5,575 nucleotides of DNA from Chloroflexota bacterium (lineage in GTDB: Bacteria; Chloroflexota; Anaerolineae; Anaerolineales; Villigracilaceae). The notes below the pieces were generated by a model, which saw nothing but the letters and a program-made list of their open reading frames with translations, had not been told where the DNA came from and did no database searches. Positions 1 through 4,689 of the stretch are shown one piece after another. The position numbers were made by a program, and so were the translations under genes. The stretch spans positions 1-5,575 of the forward strand of contig JAJYOH010000420.1 in NCBI GenBank assembly GCA_021796315.1, given 5' to 3'. Position 1 is the stretch's first letter; each line of letters begins with the position of its first letter.

Positions 1-209
1 AATTCGATGCTATATTTTCGGAACTGCATCATCGTCTTCGATGTGGAAAATTGCGTCACCAATCCGGCGGCGTGCGAAGATTCTCCGCTGGCGATCTCAC
101 CCTTTTCCAAAAGAATCACGTCCGTCCAGCCTAGTTTAGCCAGATGATAAGCAATATTGACGCCATAAATTCCCCCGCCGACGATGACAACTTGAGCCTG
201 ATCCTTCAT
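1..209 (-). CDS. FAD-dependent oxidoreductase, dimethylglycine/sarcosine dehydrogenase-like (5' part only)
   Basis: Only the first 69 residues are present; the gene runs off the left edge. The protein opens with a Rossmann dinucleotide-binding unit: a beta strand (VVIV, residues 7-10), the GxGxxG loop GGGIYG (11-16), a helix, and a second strand ending in an acidic residue (LLEKG, Glu35) that would bind the FAD ribose. It continues with [11 protein letters not shown] (41-51) and [11 protein letters not shown] (59-69). The HAAGL context followed by a MMxxRKYS-type stretch is typical of the dimethylglycine/sarcosine dehydrogenase branch of the DAO family. In mammalian dimethylglycine dehydrogenase the His of this motif carries covalent FAD; the equivalent here is His46. 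Such enzymes oxidatively remove N-methyl groups from glycine derivatives, but relatives act on other amines, so the substrate is open. The ATG is the only credible start: no in-frame alternative lies upstream, and a weak AAAGG sits about 12 bases before it. Whether a C-terminal GcvT-like domain exists cannot be seen. Confidence 0.85.
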   Translation of the reverse strand, partial: MKDQAQVVIVGGGIYGVNIAYHLAKLGWTDVILLEKGEIASGESSHAAGLVTQFSTSKTMMQFRKYSIE

Positions 210-253
210 TGCAGCATGTCGCCTTTCGAGTTGAATTAAACTACCAGATGCAA

Positions 254-301
254 ATCCGCTTCTTCGCGGGACCCGGTGCGGGGTCCGTTAAAGAAGCGGA
301 T
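254..301 (-). terminator. Two-tier hairpin after the ABC ATPase gene, possible terminator
   Basis: Perfect 11-bp arms (254-264 with 291-301, ATCCGCTTCTT/AAGAAGCGGAT) enclose a symmetrical 4x4 internal loop, then a second perfect 6-bp stem (269-274 with 281-286, GGACCC/GGGTCC) closing a six-base loop. The hairpin begins 22 bases beyond the ATPase stop codon and ends 44 bases before the oxidoreductase start. On the minus strand it is followed by only a short T run (GGATTTGCAT). It would therefore be a weak intrinsic terminator, or an attenuating or RNA-stabilising element between the transporter and oxidoreductase genes. The structure itself is certain; its role is inferred. Confidence 0.5.
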
Positions 302-323
302 ATTAATTGACAGCGGTTTTCGT

Positions 324-1388
324 TTACTGGCGATTCAAAATCAATACAGCCTCGCGCGAGCAAGTGACCTGGGATTTATCGCCGATCTTCGGAAGCTCAA
401 GAAATGGATTATTGAAAGTGTCCATATTGAATTTTGTATTTCCAATCGTTATCTGAATACGGACCACGGAGCCAAGGAATGTAATATTCTCGATGACACA
501 TTCAACCACGTTCGCTTTCTTTTGCTCCGATGCAAAGCTGAAGCGTTCGGGACGAATGGCAATCGCAACTTTATCGCCTTTCTTTTGACCATCCACCCGA
601 TTTGCAGATTCAAATTGCACACCATCCATCTTGATGATGCCTTTTTGGGGATCGACCATTTCGGCCTCGGCAGTATTCAATGTGCCCACAAAGTTTGCAA
701 CAAAGGCGGTCTTCGGGAAGTTGTAAATTTCGAACGGCGTGCCGACTTGCTCCATATGCCCATGGCTCATCACCACAATACGGTCAGAAATCGAGAGCGC
801 TTCTTCCTGGTCGTGTGTGACGTAAATCGCGGTTATGCCCAGTTCCTTTTGAATCGCACGAATTTCGGACCGGAGTGAAATGCGGATCTTGGCATCCAAG
901 GCGGAGAGAGGTTCGTCGAGAAGAAGCACCTGAGGCCGAATGGCGAGGGCTCTCGCCAGTGCAACTCGTTGCTGCTGCCCGCCGGAGAGCTGGGATGGAT
1001 AACTATTGCCCCTCTGTTCCAGGTGAATTAGCGCGAGCATTTCAGTCACACGTTCTTTGATGGAAGATTCAGATTCCTTGCGAATGCGGAGGCCAAAACC
1101 GATATTCTGCGCAACAGTCATGTTCGGGAAGAGAGCATAAGATTGAAAGACCATGCCTACGTTGCGTTGATTCGGAGCCCGATTGGTAATATCTGCGTTA
1201 TCAACAGTAACACTACCTTCGGTGGGAATCTCAAAACCGGCGATCATGCGCAGTGTAGTGGTCTTGCCGCAACCGCTCGGACCGAGAAACGAAACGAATT
1301 CGCCGCGTTCCACCTTCAAGTTGAAGCTCTCAACTGCAGTTGCCGGCCCGAATTGTTTACGAATGTTGGTGAGTTCAAGGAATGCCAT
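324..1388 (-). CDS. ABC transporter ATP-binding protein, PotA/FbpC-like (with TOBE domain)
   Basis: This is the cytoplasmic ATPase that powers the importer encoded upstream. Numbering from the first of two adjacent ATGs, the nucleotide-binding domain has all the required motifs: Walker A GPSGCGKT (37-44), Q-loop Gln83 in VFQSYALFP, signature LSGGQQQR (135-142), Walker B VLLLDE (155-160), D-loop SALDA (163-167) and H-loop His193 in YVTHDQEEA. A C-terminal region from about 238 to 352 containing AIRPERF is a TOBE-type regulatory/substrate-linked domain, as in the polyamine, iron(III), sulfate and 2-aminoethylphosphonate ATPases. About 355 residues is normal for the family. Two tandem ATGs exist (1391 and 1388). 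The GGAG at 1394-1397 lies 5 bases from the second but only 2 from the first, so the second is preferred (354 aa). The gene is last in the importer operon, 16 bases after permease 2. The family assignment is firm; the substrate class is not. Confidence 0.95.
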   Translation of the reverse strand: MAFLELTNIRKQFGPATAVESFNLKVERGEFVSFLGPSGCGKTTTLRMIAGFEIPTEGSVTVDNADITNRAPNQRNVGMVFQSYALFPNMTVAQNIGFGLRIRKESESSIKERVTEMLALIHLEQRGNSYPSQLSGGQQQRVALARALAIRPQVLLLDEPLSALDAKIRISLRSEIRAIQKELGITAIYVTHDQEEALSISDRIVVMSHGHMEQVGTPFEIYNFPKTAFVANFVGTLNTAEAEMVDPQKGIIKMDGVQFESANRVDGQKKGDKVAIAIRPERFSFASEQKKANVVECVIENITFLGSVVRIQITIGNTKFNMDTFNNPFLELPKIGDKSQVTCSREAVLILNRQ

Positions 1389-1393
1389 CATAT

Positions 1394-1397
1394 CTCC
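1394..1397 (-). promoter_or_regulatory. Shine-Dalgarno that decides the ATPase start
   Basis: GGAG on the minus strand sits 5 bases before the ATG ending at 1388 and only 2 bases before the ATG ending at 1391. Normal spacing therefore selects the second of the two tandem start codons. Confidence 0.65.
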
Positions 1398-1404
1398 AGT
1401 AGGG

Positions 1405-2202
1405 TTAATGTACGCCGCCCAATTGCTCCTGCCCAGGTCGTCCGTGGCTGAGCAGCTGGATCAAACCGATGGCGGCCCAAGTGAGTGCAAGGCTGATGAT
1501 TGCCAAAGCAGCTGGTTCGTAGGCTCGGTTGTTGCCCATGTAAACAAGGTACGGCCCAAATGCCGGGCGATTGAGCAGGCTCGCTAACGTGAATTCGCCG
1601 ATCACAATCGCGAACGTCAGGAACGCTCCACTGAGCAGTGCCGCGCGTATATTTGGAAAAATGACACGGAATAGAATTGTGAACCAGCCCGCCCCCAGAC
1701 TTTGCGCAGCTTCGGTGAGAGTCCGTACGTCAATTGCACGCAGACCCGTATCCACAGAACGATAGGTATAAGGCATAGAGATGACAACATACCCGCACAT
1801 CAAAAGCAGATTCGTCGTTTGTTCATTGTTAGTGAGGGAAAGCGGCGGACTACTGTAGATTCGTATCAAACCAAAAACGAGTACGATTGCGGGGACAACA
1901 AAGGGCATAAGGGTAATGAATTCGATAAGCGGCCTGGCTTGCGGCAGGCGCAGATGCACCCAATACGCTGTCGGCACAATCAACAACAGGCCAACAACAA
2001 TGGCCGCCAACGCCATAAGGACGGAATATGTGAAAGATGCCCGAAAGCGAGGATCGGCCAGTACATTCTGATAAGCAAGCAGACTCAAGACTCCCCGCTT
2101 CTCACGAAGCGAAAAATCGAATGTTCCATACAAAGGCACAAGAAAATAGAGAGCGCCCAGAATAATCCAAAACCACGCCCAGAGATTGATTTTTTTTCTC
2201 AT
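1405..2202 (-). CDS. ABC transporter permease 2, PotC/PhnV-like (MetI-type fold)
   Basis: This is an integral membrane subunit of the importer, partnering permease 1. From the chosen start the protein has 265 residues and about six hydrophobic segments (roughly 7-27, 58-82, 95-115, 131-150, 185-208 and 229-251). The cytoplasmic EAA loop is well formed (EAAQSLGAGWFTILFRVIFP, 164-183): EAA, a Gly seven residues after the Glu at its start, then I-x-P. This loop docks into the Q-loop cleft of the ATPase. The ATG chosen overlaps the permease 1 stop as ATGA, the classic coupled arrangement, and gives a normal positively charged N-terminus (MRKK) just before the first membrane segment. In-frame ATGs ending at 2211 and 2235 would add 3 or 11 residues and lengthen the overlap; they are less likely. 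The substrate is not deducible from this subunit. Confidence 0.93.
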   Translation of the reverse strand: MRKKINLWAWFWIILGALYFLVPLYGTFDFSLREKRGVLSLLAYQNVLADPRFRASFTYSVLMALAAIVVGLLLIVPTAYWVHLRLPQARPLIEFITLMPFVVPAIVLVFGLIRIYSSPPLSLTNNEQTTNLLLMCGYVVISMPYTYRSVDTGLRAIDVRTLTEAAQSLGAGWFTILFRVIFPNIRAALLSGAFLTFAIVIGEFTLASLLNRPAFGPYLVYMGNNRAYEPAALAIISLALTWAAIGLIQLLSHGRPGQEQLGGVH

Positions 2203-3098
2203 TGCAGCCATCTCGCAGTTCGGCGTTGAAGCCACGAATATAAACCGATGGAAACCGCCATAATGACGATCATCCCGAAAGCAAGTGCATATCCGAGATT
2301 GGGGTTAAATAACACATTTCCACTTATCTGGTCGCCAATTAGAACCGTGACAATGTTAAGCGTGCGGGTGAGTGCATAGGCAGTGGCATATGCGCCAAAG
2401 GCATTCCCGAAAAGCAAAATCGTTGAACCAAGCAGGGAGGGTAGGAGAATTGGCAAAGCAACATAGCGCCAGTATTGATAGGAACTTGCGCCCAGATTCT
2501 CAGATGCTTCGCGCCACTCCTCCCTCAAACCATCCAGAGCAGGCGCCATGATCAGAACCATCAGCGGAAACTGGAAGTACATATATGTGAGTGCCAAGCC
2601 CCAAAAATTGTATAGATTAAAACCTAAATCATAAATACTGATCCCCATTCTATCGAGGAAAAAAGCCGTGAGAAAACCTGTGTGTCCCAGTGTGGCGATG
2701 AACGCAAACGCAAGCGGAACTCCGGCAAAGTTCGAAGCGACCCCCGAAAATGTTGTCAATGCCGTTCGGATCCACTGCGGTAAGCCACCCAGTATGGCCG
2801 CGTAGGCGAGCATGAAGCCTAAAATTCCTCCGCCGAGGGCCGTGACGATGCTGATCTGAATACTAAGAATGTATGCGTCTAAGATGCTTGGAGTGAAGAG
2901 GTCAAAGATGTTCTGCAGAGTGAAACCGCCAGCGAGGTTTTGGAAACTGCCAACAATTAGAGAACTGGCTGGCCAGAATAGGAAGAGAACTACAAAAATC
3001 AAGAAAGGAACAACACCTACCCAAGGAACAAGATTCCGGATAATCGAAGAACGCTGTGGAGGGCCCACGCGAATTTGATTTTGAGTTGCTTGTGCCAT
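2199..3098 (-). CDS. ABC transporter permease 1, PotB/PhnU-like (MetI-type fold)
   Basis: This is the first of two membrane subunits of the importer, 299 residues long. A hydrophilic N-terminus of about 22 residues is followed by hydrophobic segments near 24-46, 78-103, 124-146, 163-186, 221-243 and 268-290. The EAA loop (EASENLGASSYQYWRYVALPILLP, 197-220, here given as a motif span) has the conserved Glu-Ala, the Gly at 203 and the terminal Leu-Pro, and should contact the ATPase. The wide periplasmic gap between the first two membrane segments is usual for this class. A GGAG lies 10 bases before the ATG. The stop codon overlaps the next permease start by four bases, so the pair is probably translationally coupled and made in equal amounts. 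It is separated from the binding-protein gene by 71 bases that contain a strong hairpin. Confidence 0.94.
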   Translation of the reverse strand: MAQATQNQIRVGPPQRSSIIRNLVPWVGVVPFLIFVVLFLFWPASSLIVGSFQNLAGGFTLQNIFDLFTPSILDAYILSIQISIVTALGGGILGFMLAYAAILGGLPQWIRTALTTFSGVASNFAGVPLAFAFIATLGHTGFLTAFFLDRMGISIYDLGFNLYNFWGLALTYMYFQFPLMVLIMAPALDGLREEWREASENLGASSYQYWRYVALPILLPSLLGSTILLFGNAFGAYATAYALTRTLNIVTVLIGDQISGNVLFNPNLGYALAFGMIVIMAVSIGLYSWLQRRTARWLQ

Positions 3099-3126
3099 CT
3101 TGGAAACACTCCAGTTGTTATTATTT

Positions 3127-3153
3127 CTCCTCCCCTTCTGAGAAGGGGAGGAG
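3127..3153 (-). promoter_or_regulatory. Intercistronic hairpin between binding-protein and permease genes
   Basis: There is a perfect 13-base inverted repeat (3127-3139 against 3141-3153, CTCCTCCCCTTCT/AGAAGGGGAGGAG) around one central base; folded realistically it is an 11-bp GC-rich stem with a five-base loop. It starts 16 bases after the binding-protein stop codon. The base run after it on the minus strand is AAATAATAAC, with no T tract, so it is not a normal intrinsic terminator. Position and strength match RNA-stabilising hairpins, such as the one between malE and malF, that protect the upstream mRNA and let the binding protein be made in excess over the membrane subunits. The role is inferred. 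Confidence 0.6.
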
Positions 3154-3169
3154 AGTGAACAAACAGAAG

Positions 3170-4354
3170 TTATGGTGCCTTCTGGACGTTTGCGCCCACG
3201 ACGCTATCCCAGTTCTTGGTGATAATATCCTTATAAGCAGCTTGTTGATCCAACGTCGGGAAGACGGCATTGGCATAGTTCGCAGCAGGAGGCAGTTTCG
3301 CCATTAAGTCTGCCGGAAGCTTGTTCGCCTGAGCCATTGCATTGAAACGAATGGGATGACAGTAGCCTTTGAGCCAGGTCAGTTGACCTTCGTCCGAGTA
3401 CAGATACTCCATCCACAATTTCGCGGCGTTCGGATGCGGCGCATATGCGCTGATCGCCTGGATGTAGATACCAGCCACAACGCCGGTCTTGGGCACGATC
3501 GTGACGATCTTGGGGTTGCCAGCAAGCGTGTCGGCATCCGCAAGCGACAAATAGTCCCACTGAATATTGATGGGTGTCTCACCCTTGGCAACGGTTCCGG
3601 CCAAACCGACAACGGGGACAAAATTGCCTGCCTTGTTCAGGCTGGCAAAAAAGTCGAGACCGGCCTGTCCGGCTTTGCTGATGTCGCCATTGCTGGCGGA
3701 GAGGCCGGCGCCAAACACGCCTTGGATTGCCTGAGCTGCCTGACGCGGGTCACCCGACAACGCGACGCTGTTCTTGTATTCGGGCTTCTGAAGGTCAGCC
3801 CAATCCTGCGGCGGATTCTTGACAATGTCGGCGTTGACTTCGAATGCCATTACGCCATAATAATCGCCATACCAGTAACCATTGGGATCCTTGGCGGCAT
3901 CCGGGATCTCATTCCAAGTCGCTACCTTGTACGGAGCAGCCAGACCTTGCTGCACGAGCTGCGGACCAAAGCCTAAACCAACGTCAATCACATCCGGTGC
4001 TTGAGGCCCCTTGTTATCTTTGTTCGCGATGATGGCCTGGATTTCTTCTCCGGAGGAGCCGTTGGGATTGAGATCATTGATCTTGATCCCATACTTGGCC
4101 GTAAACTGCTTCATCATGTCAGCGTAATCGCACCATGTGTCCGGCAACGCGATCACGGTGAGTTGACCCTCAGCCTTTGCAGCAGCCACCAACGCATCCA
4201 TCGCAGAAACGGTCGGGGCCGTTGTAGCAGCCGGAGCCTGCGTGACGGCTGGCGCCTCCGTAGCGGCTGGCGTCGCAGTGGCGGCGGGTCCGCATGACGC
4301 CAAGATTGCGGCAGTCAAGAGCACGGACAGAACGATCAAAAACTTATTTTTCAT
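3170..4354 (-). CDS. ABC transporter substrate-binding lipoprotein (extracellular solute-binding, polyamine/iron/phosphonate class)
   Basis: This 394-residue protein captures the ligand outside the membrane and delivers it to the two permeases. It begins with a lipoprotein signal: KNK, a hydrophobic core, and the lipobox LASC with Cys21 as the lipidated residue. A low-complexity Ala/Thr/Pro/Glu linker follows (about 22-50), as is common in Chloroflexota lipoproteins. The mature two-lobe domain starts near 52 (MDALVAAAKAEGQLTVIALP), a type II periplasmic-binding fold opening resembling the FutA/PotD/PhnS-like family. Likely hinge and ligand-region stretches are GYWYGDYYGVMAFEVN (159-174), PPQDWADLQKPEY (181-193), INIQWDYLS (262-270) and AYAPHPNAAKLWMEYLYSDEGQ (303-324). 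Tyr and Trp near 160-166 could form a cage for a cationic group. A strong Shine-Dalgarno and a near-consensus promoter precede it. The family role is firm; the ligand (polyamine, 2-aminoethylphosphonate, iron or other) cannot be decided. Confidence 0.93.
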   Translation of the reverse strand: MKNKFLIVLSVLLTAAILASCGPAATATPAATEAPAVTQAPAATTAPTVSAMDALVAAAKAEGQLTVIALPDTWCDYADMMKQFTAKYGIKINDLNPNGSSGEEIQAIIANKDNKGPQAPDVIDVGLGFGPQLVQQGLAAPYKVATWNEIPDAAKDPNGYWYGDYYGVMAFEVNADIVKNPPQDWADLQKPEYKNSVALSGDPRQAAQAIQGVFGAGLSASNGDISKAGQAGLDFFASLNKAGNFVPVVGLAGTVAKGETPINIQWDYLSLADADTLAGNPKIVTIVPKTGVVAGIYIQAISAYAPHPNAAKLWMEYLYSDEGQLTWLKGYCHPIRFNAMAQANKLPADLMAKLPPAANYANAVFPTLDQQAAYKDIITKNWDSVVGANVQKAP

Positions 4355-4363
4355 TCTCTATCT

Positions 4364-4371
4364 CTCCTTTT
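4364..4371 (-). promoter_or_regulatory. Strong Shine-Dalgarno of the binding-protein gene
   Basis: AAAAGGAG on the minus strand lies 9 bases before the ATG ending at 4354. It is clearly the strongest ribosome binding site in the window, which fits the high expression expected for a binding protein. Confidence 0.8.
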
Positions 4372-4387
4372 GTGAATTAGCATAGGT

Positions 4388-4403
4388 GAGAGCAATCGCT
4401 CTC
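4388..4403 (-). promoter_or_regulatory. Operator-like inverted repeat at the importer transcription start
   Basis: GAGAGC and GCTCTC form perfect 6-base arms (4388-4393 and 4398-4403) separated by four bases. With the transcription start predicted near 4406, the repeat covers about +4 to +19. That is a typical repressor position, and it could equally form a small 5' UTR hairpin. No known regulator motif was recognised. Confidence 0.4.
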
Positions 4404-4412
4404 CCGGTGCAT

Positions 4413-4441
4413 ATTATATACGCAAACTACACCCAATTCAA
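4413..4441 (-). promoter_or_regulatory. Sigma-70-type promoter of the ABC importer operon
   Basis: On the minus strand a -35 box TTGAAT (4436-4441) is separated by exactly 17 bases from a perfect -10 box TATAAT (4413-4418). The start of transcription would fall near 4406, leaving a 5' leader of about 50 bases before the binding-protein ATG. No other equally good promoter was seen ahead of the downstream transporter genes, so this one probably serves all four. Confidence 0.75.
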
Positions 4442-4443
4442 AA

Positions 4444-4472
4444 CTTAACCAAACTTTAACAAGGTTTAATTG
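4444..4472. promoter_or_regulatory. Three phased TTAA blocks, Pho-box-like, directly upstream of the -35 box
   Basis: Read on the plus strand, the blocks are CTTAACCA (4444-4451), TTTAACAA (4455-4462) and TTTAATTG (4465-4472), with TTAA cores starting at 4445, 4456 and 4466. They are thus 11 and 10 bases apart, about one helix turn. Known Pho boxes have this form: the cyanobacterial SphR site is tandem PyTTAAPyPy(T/A) with 3-base spacers, and the Bacillus PhoP site is TTAACA-like with about 5-base spacers. Against the first pattern the three blocks match 8, 7 and 7 of 8 positions. The third block and part of the second overlap the end of the small upstream ORF. An AT-rich promoter could give this by chance. 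Confidence 0.35.
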
Positions 4473-4647
4473 TGAAATAAGGTTCAGGCGAAAATTGAAA
4501 AGAAGACGGTGTCGGCAGACTCATCTCAGAAGGATTGACCGGCAAGACATGCCGTTCGCGCGCGGCAGGCCAAAACCCCCAAAGTAACAGGCCGCAGGAA
4601 ACCAGAAGCAAAAGAACTCCCAGAAGGATTCTCAATCGCTTTGCCAT
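4456..4647 (-). CDS. Small single-pass membrane protein of unknown function
   Basis: The product has 63 residues. A basic start (MAKRLR) leads into one strongly hydrophobic segment at about 7-26, then WPAARERHVLPVNP and a Pro/Ser-rich tail with LPTPSS. The layout predicts a membrane anchor with a short tail, probably outside the cell. LVSC at 15-18 looks like a lipobox, but the residues after Cys18 (GLLLWGFW) stay hydrophobic, which argues for an uncleaved anchor. The ATG ending at 4647 is chosen because it is followed directly by the basic N-region and sits at the predicted transcription start of a TATAAT box. A GTG ending at 4674 would add nine residues including N, P and C with no clear purpose. 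No Shine-Dalgarno is visible. The gene lies 42 bases after the ATP-grasp gene and 101 bases before the importer. I recognise no function; the coding call rests on composition and architecture. Confidence 0.65.
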   Translation of the reverse strand: MAKRLRILLGVLLLLVSCGLLLWGFWPAARERHVLPVNPSEMSLPTPSSFQFSPEPYFTIKPC

Positions 4648-4653
4648 GCAGCC

Positions 4654-4659
4654 ATTATA
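4654..4659 (-). promoter_or_regulatory. -10 box for a probably leaderless transcript of the small membrane protein
   Basis: A perfect TATAAT on the minus strand ends six bases before the ATG ending at 4647, so a start 7 bases downstream of the box would be the A of that ATG. No convincing -35 box is seen 16-18 bases upstream, so the promoter may be weak or activator-dependent. Confidence 0.45.
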
Positions 4660-4660
4660 T

Positions 4661-4678
4661 ACTGGATTAATCACCAGT
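4661..4678. repeat. Near-palindrome upstream of the small-protein -10 box
   Basis: ACTGG (4661-4665) and CCAGT (4674-4678) flank an eight-base centre that itself contains most of the palindrome GATTAATC (4665-4672). It occupies roughly -14 to -31 relative to the predicted start at 4647, overlapping the expected -35 region, and so could be an activator or repressor site. The centre of the inner palindrome is offset from that of the outer arms, which weakens the case. Confidence 0.3.
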
Positions 4679-4689
4679 GAGCGGACTAT

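Noticed and set aside
276..878. Plus-strand open frame of 200 codons
   Set aside because: It lies almost wholly antisense to the ATPase C-terminal half, has no recognisable domain or ribosome binding site, and its composition looks like a reverse-strand shadow.
2203..2235. Longer permease 2 beginning at the ATG ending at 2235
   Set aside because: This gives a 37-base overlap with permease 1 and a polar extension; the ATGA overlap at 2199-2202 is the more usual coupled start.
3127..3153. Intrinsic terminator after the binding-protein gene
   Set aside because: The stem is strong, but on the minus strand it is followed by AAATAATAAC rather than a T tract, and the permeases have no obvious promoter of their own.
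3356..3976. Plus-strand open frame of 206 codons opposite the binding-protein gene
   Set aside because: It is fully antisense to a confident lipoprotein gene and has no motif or start signal of its own.
4204..4291. GC-rich repetitive stretch as a DNA repeat or CRISPR-like array
   Set aside because: It encodes the Ala/Thr/Pro/Glu linker of the lipoprotein; the units are irregular and explained by amino-acid composition.
3170..4354. Assigning the binding protein specifically to iron(III) or spermidine
   Set aside because: I could not place diagnostic ligand residues with confidence, and this class is known for misleading annotation by similarity.
4645..4674. GTG start at 4674 for the small membrane protein
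   Set aside because: It adds nine non-typical residues before the basic N-region and has no Shine-Dalgarno; the ATG fits the promoter spacing better.
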